DNA from: Ophioderma brevispina
Taxonomy: Eukaryota; Echinodermata; Ophiuroidea; Amphilepidida; Ophiodermatidae
Direction: 5' to 3'
Assembly (NCBI GenBank): GCA_023653785.1
Contig: JAMKCH010014235.1
Location: 62,001-126,000, forward strand
DNA: 64,000 nt
Shown here: positions 61,601-64,000 of the stretch, in pieces
How positions within the stretch are numbered: the stretch's first letter is position 1
Layout: every line of letters begins with the position of its first letter
Made by a program: the position numbers and the translations under genes
The notes under the pieces: generated by a model
Told to the model about the DNA's origin: nothing
Database searches by the model: none
The model's input: the letters and a program-made list of their open reading frames with translations, nothing else

Positions 61601-64000
61601 AGCTAGCTTTTTACAAGTTATCTCTTCAATGGGATATATCAAGTTTACATTCGCTCGGGGCATTTATGTTTAAACTTAGCAGTTGTAAGACGTGATTGTC
61701 ATCTGTATCACTTCATGTGAATACGAAATAGTCTGTGTTAACTGGTGTTAACTTTTTTTAATTCAACACTTTCTAGGCCTTGGTGAGGCAAGTGTGTGTA
61801 ATACCTCCATTGAGGAATTCACGGTCGATTATACAACCCCTGTTGAAGGCAGGATTCGAACAGGACCATTCTATGGCTTGGTAACATCTTTCCATTTAAT
61901 ATATATTTAAATCAACTAATATAGCCTTTGCAATAGATGGTCATGTTGTAGGGAATTAACATTGCAGTACTACAGTACATTCCAATTCTGGTATAATACA
62001 GGTGGTCTTTTGCACTGGTATGTGCAATGGGGGGCGCAGGCATGGTTTCTCACTGTGTGACTGGTATTGTAAAGGTTCTATATCTGTCAAAGGCTTTATT
62101 ATTTAGATGTTTGTTTGTAAAATCAGAACTGACATTTTGAATAATATTGCTTATGTTACTAAAATAATCAAATGTGAGACAATATGGCCGCGTAACATAG
62201 ACAAACGTTACTACACCGCAGAGCGATCGATTTAATGTATGATAGTCGCGGACATACAGCTTAATAAAAAGTAGCTTTATTTTTTTATTCTAACGATACT
62301 TTGCAAGTATATGTTAACATACTGTCAGAACTAATTTCATCCGTGACAATTTTGTTCATTCGTGCCCAGCCCCCAGCAAAAACGTCCCATTTAGCCTCGT
62401 TCGACAATCTTTTGCAATCAAGCATTGAAATCGTGGTTTTATAGTTATGTGTATGTATGATTACGTCAATACGTCTGATAACCGAGCGTTGTATTCATCT
62501 TTAAACTTATCCACTAAGCGTTATGATGTTGCTCAGATAGCGTGACACGATGCTTCATGCTTCCGCTATGTAACACCATCTTTACATGCTTGGTGAAGAA
62601 TTTGAAATGAAAAAATGGAGTCATGTCTTTAATGAATTTTGTATTTTTTTGTTTGTTTTCAACTTGTTAAGTCCCTGACATATTCTGAATCGGCGGAATA
62701 TGTATATGTGTGGTGGGAAGGGTACCAGGATCCTGAAAGTGCTGTCAAAATGTACAAAGTTAGGCTATTAGAGGCGCCATCTTGCAGTGAAGCAGACGAC
62801 AACAACTTGCAGCCAGTAGTCGATTGGATTACCATCGGTGCTAACAACACAGAATATAGATTTTTGGATCTTTATTTAGAGGTAGGACGAAGTTGTTGTA
62901 CATACATTTTAATTTACACAATATGTAAATGATGAAATTTACCATTTTTCTTTTAAGATAAATAGAGACGAGTAGGCCTAGGGTAAATTCAAAAGCTCAG
63001 AATACTAGCCCGCCACAATCTGGACAAATACAGGACTCATACAAGACAAACAGCATACACGATAACATGTAATAAAACAGGGTAATAAATAAAGACACAG
63101 GACCAGCTGAGATTATGAAATGATAGACAATCAGCAAAGCCAAATGAGTAAACTATTGTTAATTTTAAATCCCAACATTGTTGGAAGATGCAGTCATGAT
63201 TAATTTAATATGATTGTCTGCCCTGATATGAGAATTTTATCTGTTTTGTTTTTCCTAAATGTTTTGTTTCTTTTTTGGTAATCTGATTTTTGACTTTTGG
63301 AACATAACTCCATAACCATAATTCTAAGATAACCACACACTATAATATTTAATCCTTGTTACCAGACGAACAATTTCATGTGCATATCAACCACATTTGA
63401 CTATGTTTCCTGACTCATGGTAAACTTTAAAAACTGTCAATGTCAACATGTGTCATACTGAAGTGTCTCGACTCTAAAAAATGCATTGATTACAGTTTAG
63501 TGCCAACGTTCGTACTTACACACCAAAATGCACAACAATTGCTTGTTTCAATTACACACATATGTCTCATTATTAGTCTCAAAACACCTTTACTGCAGAT
63601 GTGTTGATTATAAATCTAGAATGTGAAACCCCTGGCGATTTATCTCAAAATGTGAAAAAAATCATCAAATTAATTTTTAAAATGCTATTATAAAAGTAAA
63701 TAAATACGTACGTTAAAGTGTTTCTTTATGACACTCCTCTAAAGAATGATCGTTACAAAAATCCACCGCCATGATTCCTATAGATGTGAACTTCTATACC
63801 TCCTTCGTCAATATTTAGCAAGTTGTGACAGGACAAACTCTTCCTGTGCGATATACATTGCTGTAAAATGTCTCTGGATTTGCATTGTTTTTCAGGCCAA
63901 CAGGCCCTATTACATTGAGCTTCAAGCAATCAATTGGGCAGGAGGTACTGTGGTGACCAGGTCAGCTCCAATACTGGTAAATTCCTCAGAGCCAACACCA
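10727..64000 (+). CDS. Large multi-exon gene for a tandem FN3-like/PAN-domain extracellular protein (partial at both ends)
   Basis: Gene-level entry; exons are listed separately. About 24 exons on the + strand translate into repeated fibronectin-III-like modules sharing a W-strand, D-x-E-S-G-I, V/I-G-T, Y-Y-x-x-V-x-A-x-N and D-x-T-P-P-x-P-G-x-V-x-D-G signatures, plus one PAN/Apple-like module. Intron phases agree across most neighbouring exons and without exception through the last eleven (53,412 to the window edge). Modules are often split into two or three exons with a phase-1 intron just after the VGT region, as expected from tandem duplication of an exon set. Such modules are typical of secreted or cell-surface proteins; no signal peptide, transmembrane helix, start or stop codon is visible here. 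Phase breaks occur at 12.4-18.3, 25.8-28.8, 29.9-31.2 and 51.9-53.4 kb, so some exons are missing or damaged. It could be two adjacent genes of one family. Function is unknown to me. Confidence 0.75.
11130..11190. repeat. Relic of the Tc1/mariner-like MITE
   Basis: The words CGCCGTGCATG, CAATGGGAATCCGTGGACA correspond to an arm of the elements at 4.6 and 27.8 kb (for example CGCCGTGCATTCAAATGGGA and TCCGTGGATAGG at 28.4 kb). Only this fragment is recognisable, inside a short intron. Confidence 0.4.
11624..11924 (+). CDS. Exon: end of FN3-like module plus 'TSHP/DDS/AVGFG' module
   Basis: Acceptor TTCTTCAATGTTACAG; phase 0 in, phase 1 out at the donor GGAG|GTAAAA. The first part, GGVPLYFTVTARNSGGGTA, is the closing Y-F-x-V-x-A-x-N strand of the preceding FN3-like module. 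The second part starts LPTGRVVPAFRTTSHPHI and contains ASAVIYDDSEI and AVGFGNEIWGDQIVPW. I know this combination only as a recurrent extracellular module next to FN3/PAN modules in aquatic invertebrate proteins; its biochemical role is not known to me. It joins the PAN-like exon in phase (G split across the intron). Confidence 0.82.
12194..12408 (+). CDS. Exon: PAN/Apple-like cysteine-rich module
   Basis: Acceptor TTCATTTTTTAG; phase 1 in, phase 0 out at the donor CATGAG|GTATGT. The exon reads LDQFTTERLGRLP, then DCAQTCLDV, KCLSFNYDYGESGTCEILI. Cysteine spacing C-x3-C-x8-C followed by L-S-F-N-Y-D-Y and another C-E-I/L is the PAN/Apple pattern, a fold that binds protein or carbohydrate ligands in extracellular proteins. 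It is the only such exon in the window. Continuation downstream is unclear: the next secure exon (18,307) needs phase 1, so an exon is missing between them. Confidence 0.82.
12637..12819 (+). CDS. Doubtful exon whose donor lies in a MITE terminal repeat
   Basis: The frame reads GRFKEDIVVYHYHVSEFTS and on to PYIPVPLDIRLIDIS before a perfect GTAAGT donor. Its phase-1 end fits the next exon at 18,307, but every AG start available here is out of phase with the PAN-like exon. The last codons and the donor itself belong to the left terminal repeat of the MITE at 12,810-13,411. Family signatures are weak. It may be an exonised transposon edge, or chance. Confidence 0.22.
12810..13411. mobile_element. 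MITE with GGGGTAAGTT(G)AGCCAC terminal inverted repeats
   Basis: Left end AGAGCGGGGGTAAGTTTAGC; right end GTGGCTCACTTACCCCTCTC is its inverted match. Internal copies of the same word occur at about 12,990 (CTCAACTTACCCC), 13,013 (GTTGAGCCA) and 13,033 (GGGGTAAGTTGAGCCA). The interior is AT-rich with no transposase. The repeated GTAAGT core is by chance an ideal splice donor. Confidence 0.7.
16025..16092 (-). mobile_element. Possible tRNA-derived SINE head, minus orientation
   Basis: Read on the minus strand, GGATCATGGGGCACGGGTTC followed by GCGTCTCGGTATCGGC resembles a tRNA TPsiC arm / RNA polymerase III B box (GGTTC-x-A/C). No convincing A box is visible, so it may be a 5'-degraded SINE. 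Confidence 0.3.
16552..16639. repeat. GT/TG microsatellite
   Basis: About 88 bases of nearly pure (GT)n with a few TGG and TTA interruptions. Long open frames here on both strands are low-complexity artefacts. Confidence 0.95.
18307..18477 (+). CDS. Exon: FN3-like module, N-terminal part
   Basis: Acceptor TTATTGGTATGCAG after a pyrimidine-rich tract; phase 1 in, phase 1 out at CCAG|GTTTG. It begins ANWHGFHDNETGILGYMWSV, the canonical W-x-G-F-x-D-x-E-(S/T)-G-I/L-x-x-Y-x-W-S-V, then GTDVCLENVVDY. The rest, with HLFDTSEWTHEG, leads into the next exon, where the Y-Y-S-S-V-R-A-L-N strand completes the module. Confidence 0.88.
19032..19212 (+). CDS. Exon: FN3-like module, C-terminal part and linker
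   Basis: Acceptor TATCTAAATACAG; phase 1 in, phase 2 out at the strong donor TTC|GTAAGT. It encodes DGAYYSSVRALNMVEFGGP and then the linker VCHSTPLIIDNTRPFLHSL, matching the module end plus 'V-D-x-T-P-P'-type boundary (here IIDNTRP). The following bases start the next module (TLYLTGVTINA). It joins the 20.2-kb exon in phase to give TINASDPESG. Confidence 0.88.
19229..19990. repeat. Near-identical 320-bp tandem duplication split by a poly-A-tailed insert
   Basis: 19,229-19,548 and 19,670-19,990 are copies of one segment; I see only a handful of differences (for example one extra T near 19,781 and CTTTTG versus CTATTG). The 121-bp spacer (19,549-19,669) has ATAC repeats, a segment with GCGCAACATCC and CAAGGCGCTGTATGG and a run of about 29 A, like the 3' end of a SINE. 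The duplication lies wholly in the intron after the 19.0-kb exon and looks recent. Confidence 0.9.
19444..19547. mobile_element. About 104-bp fold-back element (copy 2 at about 19886-19989)
   Basis: GGTTGATAACAGAAAATATC plus GCCC at the left is exactly inverted at the right (GGGC plus GATATTTTCTGTTATCAACC). The interior holds weaker inverted matches (AAAATATCAGGCTCG). The single-stranded form would be a long hairpin. It was copied along with the surrounding 320-bp duplication, so it predates it. Confidence 0.75.
20196..20362 (+). CDS. Exon: FN3-like module core
   Basis: Acceptor TTATGATTTTCCCAG; phase 2 in, phase 1 out at AATG|GTAACG. It reads SDPESGLSGFHFGLGRSRRD, then WIAFPALEFYLHKFQIPDG and AWIKIRAVNN. 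D-P-E-S-G-x-x-x-F-x-F-G-L-G and the closing I-R-A-V-N-N are module signatures. The next exon (25,611) follows in phase but would drop the usual dozen residues between the strand and TPP, so a short exon could be missing in the 5.2-kb intron. Confidence 0.85.
20733..20957. repeat. Diverged direct repeat, about 85-bp units at 143-bp spacing
   Basis: GACAGAAATGTCAGACACGA at about 20,733 recurs as AACAGAAATGTCAAATACGA at about 20,878. After each come AGTTT, TGGTC, AAATACAT and TATGGTA(A)TTTGA in the same order. Two copies only, intronic. Confidence 0.6.
23600..23959. mobile_element. 360-bp MITE with CACTGTTAAC/TTAACCGTG ends and TTCCGTAAAT repeats
   Basis: Left end CACTGTTAACAAATTTCCGT is inverted at the right (AATTTACGGAAAC ... 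TTAACCGTG). The word TTCCGTAA or TTACGGAA occurs about ten times inside in both orientations, so the whole element can fold on itself. No coding capacity. Confidence 0.7.
25611..25788 (+). CDS. Exon: linker and first half of an FN3-like module
   Basis: Acceptor TTATTGAAATATACAG; phase 1 in, phase 2 out at GACAA|GTAGGT. It reads TADFTPPVPGKVIDGTEPEF, the canonical module boundary, then AQWENYTDPESGIGDYKITV and YRQQD, the canonical W-strand plus D-P-E-S-G-I. The remainder of this module is not recognisable downstream: the next candidate (27.6 kb) repeats the DESGI strand rather than continuing it. Confidence 0.88.
25844..26211. mobile_element. Fold-back element with about 85-bp inverted arms
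   Basis: 25,844-25,926 (ATACGTGGACCCTGGGTTTC ... CACAATGCACCAACGATGTA ... CGAGTAGATA) is inverted at 26,126-26,211 with few mismatches, around a loop of about 200 bp. The arms begin only about 55 bp after the exon that ends at 25,788. Transcribed RNA would form a long stem close to the splice donor. Confidence 0.8.
27576..27687 (+). pseudogene. FN3-like exon with one-base frameshift
   Basis: Acceptor ATACAAGACACACAG, donor CCACAG|GTAGGT. One frame gives GHWLYQDDESGIE; the frame one base over gives HYKVAILRCGKAANTNIST. Read together across an extra C at about 27,629-27,630 they form the family strand W-x-Y-x-D-D-E-S-G-I-E-H-Y-K-V-A-I. The second frame ends in phase 1, as the following exon requires. 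The family match on both sides of the shift argues for a true exon with a damaged or mis-assembled base. The nearest in-frame alternative (start 27,617) has no pyrimidine tract. Confidence 0.55.
27788..28641. mobile_element. Tc1/mariner-like non-autonomous element, copy 2 (854 bp)
   Basis: Bounded by TA on both sides (27,786-27,787 and 28,642-28,643). Starts CAGGGTGAGTCAAAAAACTT and ends with the inverted AAGTTTTTTACTTAACCTG. About 200 bp at each end are inverted copies of each other (TCATTATCTTTAATTTGCTG; the CACGGA / TCCGTG segments). TA duplication and a CAGGGTG end are characteristic of the Tc1/mariner superfamily. No transposase ORF. A reversed diverged copy lies at 4.6-5.4 kb. Confidence 0.8.
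28794..28972 (+). CDS. Exon: C-terminal part of FN3-like module and linker
   Basis: Acceptor TCGTATTGTTATAG; phase 1 in, phase 0 out at CATCG|GTAAGC. It reads KDPNSLAIINNASATSLTQH, then GLTLRSGAIYTSVVRAVNYA and TGIRVDTTPPS. L-x-L-x-S-G-x-x-Y-x-S-V-V-R-A-V-N followed by V-D-T-T-P-P is the standard module end. It joins the 29.2-kb exon in phase. Confidence 0.9.
29198..29357 (+). CDS. Exon: first half of FN3-like module
   Basis: Acceptor TTGTTTCCTTCCGTGCAG, one of the best in the window; phase 0 in, phase 1 out at CCAG|GTTTGT. It reads MKYVRAGTLDGEEEELHNGY, then ASWRASDGQSGIDSYWVAVV. W-x-A-S-D-G-Q-S-G-I-D-x-Y is the module W-strand. It joins the following exon in phase. Confidence 0.88.
29638..29859 (+). 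pseudogene. Exon: second half of FN3-like module, frameshifted
   Basis: Acceptor TTTATTTATTTCACAG (phase 1), donor CAGTTG|GTAAGA. The entry frame reads DQKRFATYNEYGKKQDGYIK, then LTLNLTDSSHALTEY. After about 29,755 the family strand continues one base over as GYYVCVKAANGAGVNSGILC and SSPIRVVLADQL. Left unshifted, the entry frame meets TGA at 29,850. The shifted frame also leaves in phase 0 whereas the next exon needs phase 1, so a second break or a missing exon follows. Both halves are strongly family-like, so an assembly indel is at least as likely as true decay. Confidence 0.7.
29993..30300 (+). mobile_element. tRNA-derived SINE
   Basis: Head resembles a tRNA: GTGGTCCAGTGGACTATGGA (A-box region) and GTGGGTTCGAGCCCC (B box GGTTCGAGCC) with normal spacing. 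Just after it comes TTGGGCAAGGCAACTT, a word (inverse TTGCCCAAGG) shared with the SINE near 57.3 kb. The remainder is a tRNA-unrelated body ending in AT-rich DNA. It lies in the intron after the 29.7-kb exon. Confidence 0.65.
30338..30560 (+). repeat. Possible second SINE-like repeat
   Basis: GC-rich island in AT-rich DNA with GGCACGGAACCGCGGGC, GGGCTGGGCCGAAGGCCC and GGATTCGAAATCCCACC (B-box-like). There is no poly-A tail and no second copy in the window, so the assignment is weak. Confidence 0.3.
31200..31315 (+). CDS. Exon: start of FN3-like module
   Basis: Acceptor TTATGCGGAATCTTACAG; phase 1 in, phase 0 out at TTTGCA|GTAAGT. It reads GYVADGPGADIQQTNADIIL and then TTTVTMQFSGFA: the G-x-V-x-D-G-P-G-x-D-I opening and an S-G-F strand. 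It joins the 33.6-kb exon in phase to give FSGFASTLHGVSHYEW, which is convincing module continuity. Confidence 0.82.
31536..32060 (+). mobile_element. 5'-truncated Penelope-like retroelement fragment
   Basis: An open frame to TGA at 31,869 includes QQAVSKQSRQLTQDRVIEDN, FMPYVKGVSERINRILTRAG, YYSRSRELRDILNHPKDPLP and SPCVYSI. The P-Y-V-x-G-x-S-E-x-I-x-R-I-L and N-P-K-D-x-L-P-K pattern just before a V-Y-x-I-x-C motif is what I know from the junction between the reverse-transcriptase C-terminus and the GIY-YIG endonuclease of Penelope-like elements. The endonuclease is degenerate and the RT core absent, so the copy is dead. A hammerhead-like core follows downstream. It sits in the intron between the 31.2- and 33.6-kb exons. 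Confidence 0.65.
31960..32000 (+). ncRNA. Hammerhead-ribozyme-like core
   Basis: CTGATGA (31,967-31,973), one unpaired A, GTCAGA, loop GCCACA, TCTGAC, then GAAA (31,993-31,996). This is the hammerhead core CUGAUGA - stem II - GAAA with a perfect 6-bp stem II. Penelope-like elements are known to carry hammerhead motifs in their terminal repeats, which fits the fragment upstream. The cleavage site and stems I and III could not be assigned, and the unpaired A is non-canonical. It may be a decayed ribozyme. Confidence 0.4.
32621..33264. mobile_element. piggyBac-type MITE with TTAA target duplication (644 bp)
   Basis: Starts TTAA|CCCTCGTCCGACCAAGG and ends CCTTGGTTGGACGAGGG|TTAA. The paired termini adjoin TTAA on both sides, the piggyBac target site. 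Subterminal GGTTACCACC and GGTGGTAACC are also inverted. The interior is AT-rich with no transposase, so it is non-autonomous. Confidence 0.82.
33485..33526 (+). promoter_or_regulatory. Cluster of AGGTCA half-sites including a perfect DR1
   Basis: AGGTCA at 33,490-33,495, AGGTCA-A-AGGTCA at 33,503-33,515 (a direct repeat with one-base spacer, the DR1 element bound by HNF4/RXR-class nuclear receptors) and AGGTCA at 33,520-33,525. It lies 65 bp upstream of the 33.6-kb exon. Because GGTCA-rich repeats recur in this genome, it may only be repeat debris. Confidence 0.35.
33590..33713 (+). CDS. Exon: FN3-like module core
   Basis: Acceptor TGTATTTCTTACATCAG; phase 0 in, phase 1 out at CCAG|GTATGC. 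It reads STLHGVSHYEWSVGTQPGSE, then VFTKDGIVYDQV and PKNGPG. H-Y-E-W-S-V-G-T-x-P-G-x-x-D-V is the archetypal strand of the family. It joins the next exon in phase (glycine split). Confidence 0.92.
33861..34057 (+). CDS. Exon: FN3-like module end and linker
   Basis: Acceptor TCTAACTCTCTGTATAG; phase 1 in, phase 0 out at CCTTA|GTAAGA. It reads AQSPLPLQHGMTYFSTVRAL, then TGAGNVLEAISDGFTVDNSP and P: the L-x-x-G-x-x-Y-x-x-V-R-A-x-x-x-A-G strand followed by S-D-G-F-T-V-D-x-S-P-P. It continues with DLKQYADYTARENLSL into the next module. Confidence 0.92.
34512..34710 (+). CDS. Exon: FN3-like module core
   Basis: Acceptor TTGATAAAAAG (weak tract); phase 0 in, phase 1 out at AATG|GTAGGA. The correct frame reads ALDSGKQLYQNDPNTFTATW, then EVGDDQSDIDYMFYGVGQYP and IPSSELMAAQNG. 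W-x-V-G-D-D-Q-S-D-I-D-Y is the W-strand with D-x-x-S-x-I. The next in-phase exon is 17 kb away at 51,768; the join AAQNGIPNFLSIEAVN is continuous with the family pattern. Confidence 0.85.
35749..35854. mobile_element. 106-bp palindromic element
   Basis: Outer arms GGTAAGAATATTCATGAG and CGAATGAAAATATTCTTGCC are inverted imperfectly. At the centre CCATTCCAAC (35,785-35,794) pairs exactly with GTTGGAATGG (35,808-35,817) around a 13-base loop. A hairpin-forming MITE, similar in plan to the fold-back units at 19.4 and 19.9 kb but with a different sequence. Confidence 0.6.
36465..36638. repeat. GAGTTCGAGTT degenerate satellite array (left)
   Basis: Repeats of GAGTTCGAGTT interspersed with GCTTTTAGA or GATTTTAGA. 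The unit is about 18 bp, with 6-bp sub-repeats of GAGTTC. The same unit occurs in opposite orientation at 49.0-49.3 kb, and the outer flanks also match: here TTAAAAAATTTTATGGAGTC, there GAACTCATAAAAATTTAGC. Confidence 0.85.
37025..37350. repeat. Degenerate tandem repeat of GGTAAAT(G)AAxACAGGTCAG type
   Basis: Short units such as GGTAAACTAAAAATAGGTCA, GGTAAATGGAGACAGGTCAG and GGTAATGAAGACCGGTTAGG follow one another at irregular 20-60 bp spacing. No ORF. It forms the inner neighbour of the GAGTTC array. Confidence 0.6.
37566..37898 (+). repeat. Degenerate repeat of TTGCAAGTGTTTA type with an incidental 110-codon frame
   Basis: TTTCAAGTGTTTAGAGTA, TTGCAAGTGTCTAGGCTA, TTGCAAACGATCGCGAGG, TTGCAAGTCGTTTGGAGT and TTCAAGTGTTTATAAGTA follow at about 30-50 bp steps. 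The open frame across it has Ser/Arg-rich, repeat-derived composition and matches nothing I know, so I treat it as non-coding. Confidence 0.5.
38991..39417. mobile_element. hAT-type MITE with 8-bp target duplication (427 bp)
   Basis: Begins CAGGGGCGTCGAAC and ends GGTTCCGACGCCTTCTG, so it has CAG...CTG termini and an inverted GGCGTCG. Both sides are flanked by TTATGAAT (38,983-38,990 and 39,418-39,425). CAG/CTG ends with an 8-bp duplication define the hAT superfamily. Subterminal GTGGTACGGATG / CATCCGTAC is also inverted. The interior has G-rich, T-rich and pyrimidine runs and no transposase. Confidence 0.85.
40137..40352. mobile_element. MITE with TAACTGCATAAGGGGG ends, copy 2 of the 709-886 family
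   Basis: TAACTGCATAAGGGGGGG at the left is inverted at the right (CCCCCATTATGCAGTTA). The body is the reverse complement of the 709-886 element with moderate divergence. A solitary end (TTAACTGCATAAGGGG) also lies at 39,538, so a further damaged copy is nearby. Confidence 0.75.
40870..41510. repeat. Four-copy tandem repeat, unit about 150-160 bp, with TGACCT half-sites
   Basis: Each unit has a block like CATGACCTTTGACCTCATC, then a GGGATC..., GTTGCACCC segment, then CAATTGAACTTCAA and GAGGTCAATTT. Anchor positions are 40,894, 41,056, about 41,204 and 41,354. The first unit contains TGACCT-T-TGACCT (40,894-40,906), a perfect inverted-strand DR1; the second TGACCTTTGACCC (41,056-41,068). The array ends in an A/C-rich tail. 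Probably an interspersed satellite. Confidence 0.8.
48163..48402. repeat. 240-bp polypyrimidine tract
   Basis: Nearly pure C/T on the + strand (TTCTTTTCCTTTTTCC style). Long open frames on both strands here (F/S/L-rich on one, K/R/E-rich on the other) are artefacts of composition. Such tracts can adopt triplex (H-DNA) structures. Confidence 0.9.
49018..49309. repeat. GAGTTC satellite array (right, inverted relative to 36.5 kb)
   Basis: CGAACTCTAAAAGCAACTCG-type units, the reverse complement of the 36.5-kb array, about 290 bp. The right flank AACTCATAAAAATTTAGC pairs with the left flank of the other array. The two arrays therefore face each other across 12.4 kb. Confidence 0.85.
50665..51655. 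mobile_element. 990-bp fold-back element rich in GGGCC/TGGGC words
   Basis: CCAGCCAACATGCCCTCTGG followed by GGCCCACATTGGG at the left matches, inverted, ACCCACATGGGGCCCC and AATGTTGGCTGG at the right. Both arms carry many diverged TGGGC/GCCCA words (TTGGGCAACCCAAATGGGTC; CACTGGGCAACCCACTGGGT). The centre is AT-rich. A DNA-transposon-derived element ending just upstream of the 51.8-kb exon. Confidence 0.7.
51768..51874 (+). CDS. Exon: FN3-like module end and linker
   Basis: Acceptor CCAATCTTCCATTACAG; phase 1 in, phase 0 out at GGAAAG|GTAGGT. It reads GIPNFLSIEAVNSVGLTGRF, then SLAIDSTPPSAGK: the closing S-I-E-A-V-N-x-x-G-L strand and D-S-T-P-P linker. It completes the module begun by the exon at 34.5 kb. 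Downstream modules are damaged until 53.4 kb. Confidence 0.9.
52017..52192 (+). pseudogene. Candidate decayed FN3-like exon
   Basis: After an acceptor-like ACAATTTTAG, one frame reads EVAPGLVHDDNQLLSTSNCT (like P-G-x-V-x-D-x boundary) and another WNQEGYQYVYTYQDKWLRNP (like a W-strand); no single frame is open through. A donor-like CCCAG|TAAG follows. Suggests a module start broken by frameshifts; evidence is modest. Confidence 0.3.
52798..52999 (+). pseudogene. FN3-like exon disrupted by frameshifts and a stop
   Basis: Acceptor TTATATCCTACCCTAG, donor CTGAAG|GTAGGT (phase 1, as the next exon requires). Three frames carry family-like pieces in order: LIQQLTNNRLNQ; then VKAYSGPVIIDDTRPVPGVV, ended by TAG at 52,931; then WKSWSGVNCTNAE. 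V-K-A-Y-S-G ... V-I-I-D-D-T-R-P-V-P-G-V-V is an unmistakable module end and linker. The last piece continues naturally into the 53.4-kb exon. At least two frameshifts must be invoked, so this copy is decayed or badly assembled. Confidence 0.6.
53412..53505 (+). CDS. Exon: FN3-like module start
   Basis: Acceptor TGATTTCTTATACAG; phase 1 in, phase 2 out at AGCAAG|GTCTGG. It reads EWLTSDTPCIQSLTEVIIAW, then EHFTDAQTDIA: a cysteine-bearing start and the W-x-x-F-x-D-A-x-x-x-I-A strand. It joins the next exon exactly (arginine split, DIARYKIGLGT). First of eleven exons with unbroken phase to the window edge. Confidence 0.86.
54247..54364 (+). CDS. Exon: FN3-like module core
   Basis: Acceptor TTCAATATATTTTGGTAG; phase 2 in, phase 0 out at ACAAAG|GTAGGA. 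It reads YKIGLGTTQGGSEIKPFYEV, then TEIISNIDLTGITK. Y-K-I-G-L-G-T-T-x-G-G-S-x-I-x-P-F is the family VGT turn. Confidence 0.9.
54638..55047 (+). mobile_element. tRNA-derived SINE, about 410 bp, with AAAT tail
   Basis: Head 54,638-54,711 follows a tRNA layout: GTGGACCACTGGTTAGGATA (A-box region), an anticodon-arm-like GCCTTTGGTGCAGGAGG, CCCCGGTTCAAACCCCGG (B box GGTTCAAACC) and GGGCCAC. The body includes GGGGACGTTAAGCCGTCGG and TCAGTTTCGAG twice; the tail is (AAAT)n. Pol III box order and simple-repeat tail define a SINE in sense orientation. It is not a functional tRNA gene because the acceptor stem does not pair. Confidence 0.8.
55491..55642 (+). CDS. Exon: FN3-like module end and linker
   Basis: Acceptor TTCCCGTAAAAG; phase 0 in, phase 2 out at GACCT|GTAAGT. 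After a lysine-rich start (DTMKKKRVGPVLTTASSNGA) it reads SHYGAGSSQLKPFVVRDGVQ and DTGDPNKD. V-V-R-D-G replaces the usual V-D-T-P-P boundary. Both junctions are in phase. The A10 homopolymer near its start is a likely indel-error site. Confidence 0.82.
55718..56355. repeat. Dispersed repeat with three copies of GATATGAATATTAATTTA
   Basis: GACGTTAGGGCGAAAATCCC (about 55,718) and GACGTTATAGGGCGAAATTT (about 56,213) begin two related segments. Each continues through a TTTATTCTGTTA / TTTATTCCGTCA stretch to GATATGAATATTAATTTATG (about 55,794 and 56,279), and a third copy of the latter lies at about 56,332. A TAA/ATT simple repeat lies between (55,905-55,950). Intronic. Confidence 0.55.
56631..56764 (+). 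CDS. Exon: FN3-like module W-strand region
   Basis: Acceptor CATATTTTATTTCAG; phase 2 in, phase 1 out at GGATA|GTAAGT. It reads DFQTSLDQLSASWDFSGDPC, then PISKYEWAVYRINGDQVQDW. D-F-Q-T-S-x-x-x-L-S-A-S-W and K-Y-E-W-A-V are classic module features. A partial copy of this exon lies at 57,043-57,107. Confidence 0.92.
57043..57107 (+). pseudogene. Partial duplicate of the 56.6-kb exon
   Basis: ATATATCCAAATATGAATGG followed by GCTGTGTATAGAAC repeats the upstream exon, giving ISKYEWAVYR and then diverging to TKDDHLIRSIS before a TGA at about 57,105. The upstream part of the exon is not preserved and no clear acceptor is present. It lies in the intron after its parent, so it is a local, incomplete tandem duplication. 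Confidence 0.75.
57225..57425 (-). mobile_element. tRNA-derived SINE, minus orientation
   Basis: On the minus strand: GAGGTCGTGGATTTGAATCT (B-box GGATTTGAATC), then GTGTTGTGTCCTTGGGCAAG. The TTGGGCAAGGCA word is shared with the SINE at 30.0 kb. The remainder includes a pyrimidine-rich stretch and GGATGAATGGGTACC. The A-box region and the body's end are not sharply defined. Confidence 0.65.
57698..57964 (+). CDS. Exon: FN3-like module end, linker and next module start
   Basis: Acceptor TGAATTACTCCGTGCAG; phase 1 in, phase 1 out at CACAG|GTAAAT. It reads VTDEVNMKDGETYYAVVRAT, NLIGLKLIQRSDGVRV, then DPLIPGRVYDGPLIGKDLNY and LTSLSANWDGFGG. It thus spans Y-Y-A-V-V-R-A-T-N, S-D-G-V-x-V, P-G-R-V-Y-D-G-P and the next W-x-G-F, showing that module and exon borders do not coincide here. 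Confidence 0.93.
58886..59158 (+). CDS. Exon: nearly complete FN3-like module body
   Basis: Acceptor TTTGTCCCCAAAATAG; phase 1 in, phase 1 out at AATG|GTAAGT. Open through 91 codons: TDDIRVQDVEFYEVAIGTDR, then INVLPFTNVGKNKTATFNNL and PLITVYYVTVRAHSASFAAT, ending MTSNGVTAGIGSTIN. Y-E-V-A-I-G-T, F-T-N-V-G and Y-Y-V-T-V-R-A are textbook for the family. The linker is atypical (no TPP). Confidence 0.93.
59989..60146 (+). CDS. Exon: FN3-like module first half
   Basis: Acceptor TTTGTTCTTCATTGCAG; phase 1 in, phase 0 out at GTCATG|GTAGGT. It reads AGKIHVDRFVNSLTNVEIAW, DEFEFVLPILSYYVGICNSS, then LHCEDVVM. I-A-W-D-E-F and S-Y-Y-V-G-I-C match the W and VG strands, with added cysteines. It joins the next exon in phase. 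An alternative donor 4 bp downstream would break phase. Confidence 0.88.
60816..60948 (+). CDS. Exon: FN3-like module second half
   Basis: Acceptor CATTGATGTTCACAG; phase 0 in, phase 1 out at ATAG|GTAAGC. It reads SSGNSEQEQSSCDVFAFTNV, then LNLEHEMTYYVGVIG. F-T-N-V and L-N-L-E-H-x-M-T-Y-Y-V-x-V are the family C-terminal strands. An opposite-strand frame over the same bases is a shadow. Confidence 0.88.
61777..61880 (+). CDS. Exon: module linker (TVDYTTP type)
   Basis: Acceptor TTCAACACTTTCTAG; phase 1 in, phase 0 out at GGCTTG|GTAACA. It reads GLGEASVCNTSIEEFTVDYT, then TPVEGRIRTGPFYG, the G-L-x-x-x-x-x-S ... V-D-Y-T-T-P-x-x-G-x-I linker. It splits the module end (60.8 kb) from the next W-strand (62.7 kb). 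Confidence 0.87.
62672..62881 (+). CDS. Exon: FN3-like module core
   Basis: Acceptor TTTTCAACTTGTTAAG; phase 0 in, phase 0 out at TTAGAG|GTAGGA. It reads SLTYSESAEYVYVWWEGYQD, then PESAVKMYKVRLLEAPSC and VVDWITIGANNTEYRFLDL. W-W-E-G-Y-Q-D-P-E-S-A is the module W-strand with D-P-E-S. One or two cysteines are additional to the core fold. Confidence 0.92.
63896..64000 (+). CDS. Exon: FN3-like module end, cut by the window edge
   Basis: Acceptor GATTTGCATTGTTTTTCAG; phase 0 in, open to the last base. It reads ANRPYYIELQAINWAGGTVV, then RSAPILVNSSEPTP. P-Y-Y-I-E-L-Q-A-I-N-W-A-G is the closing strand and V-N-S-S-E-P-T-P the boundary. The gene therefore continues to the right. Confidence 0.9.
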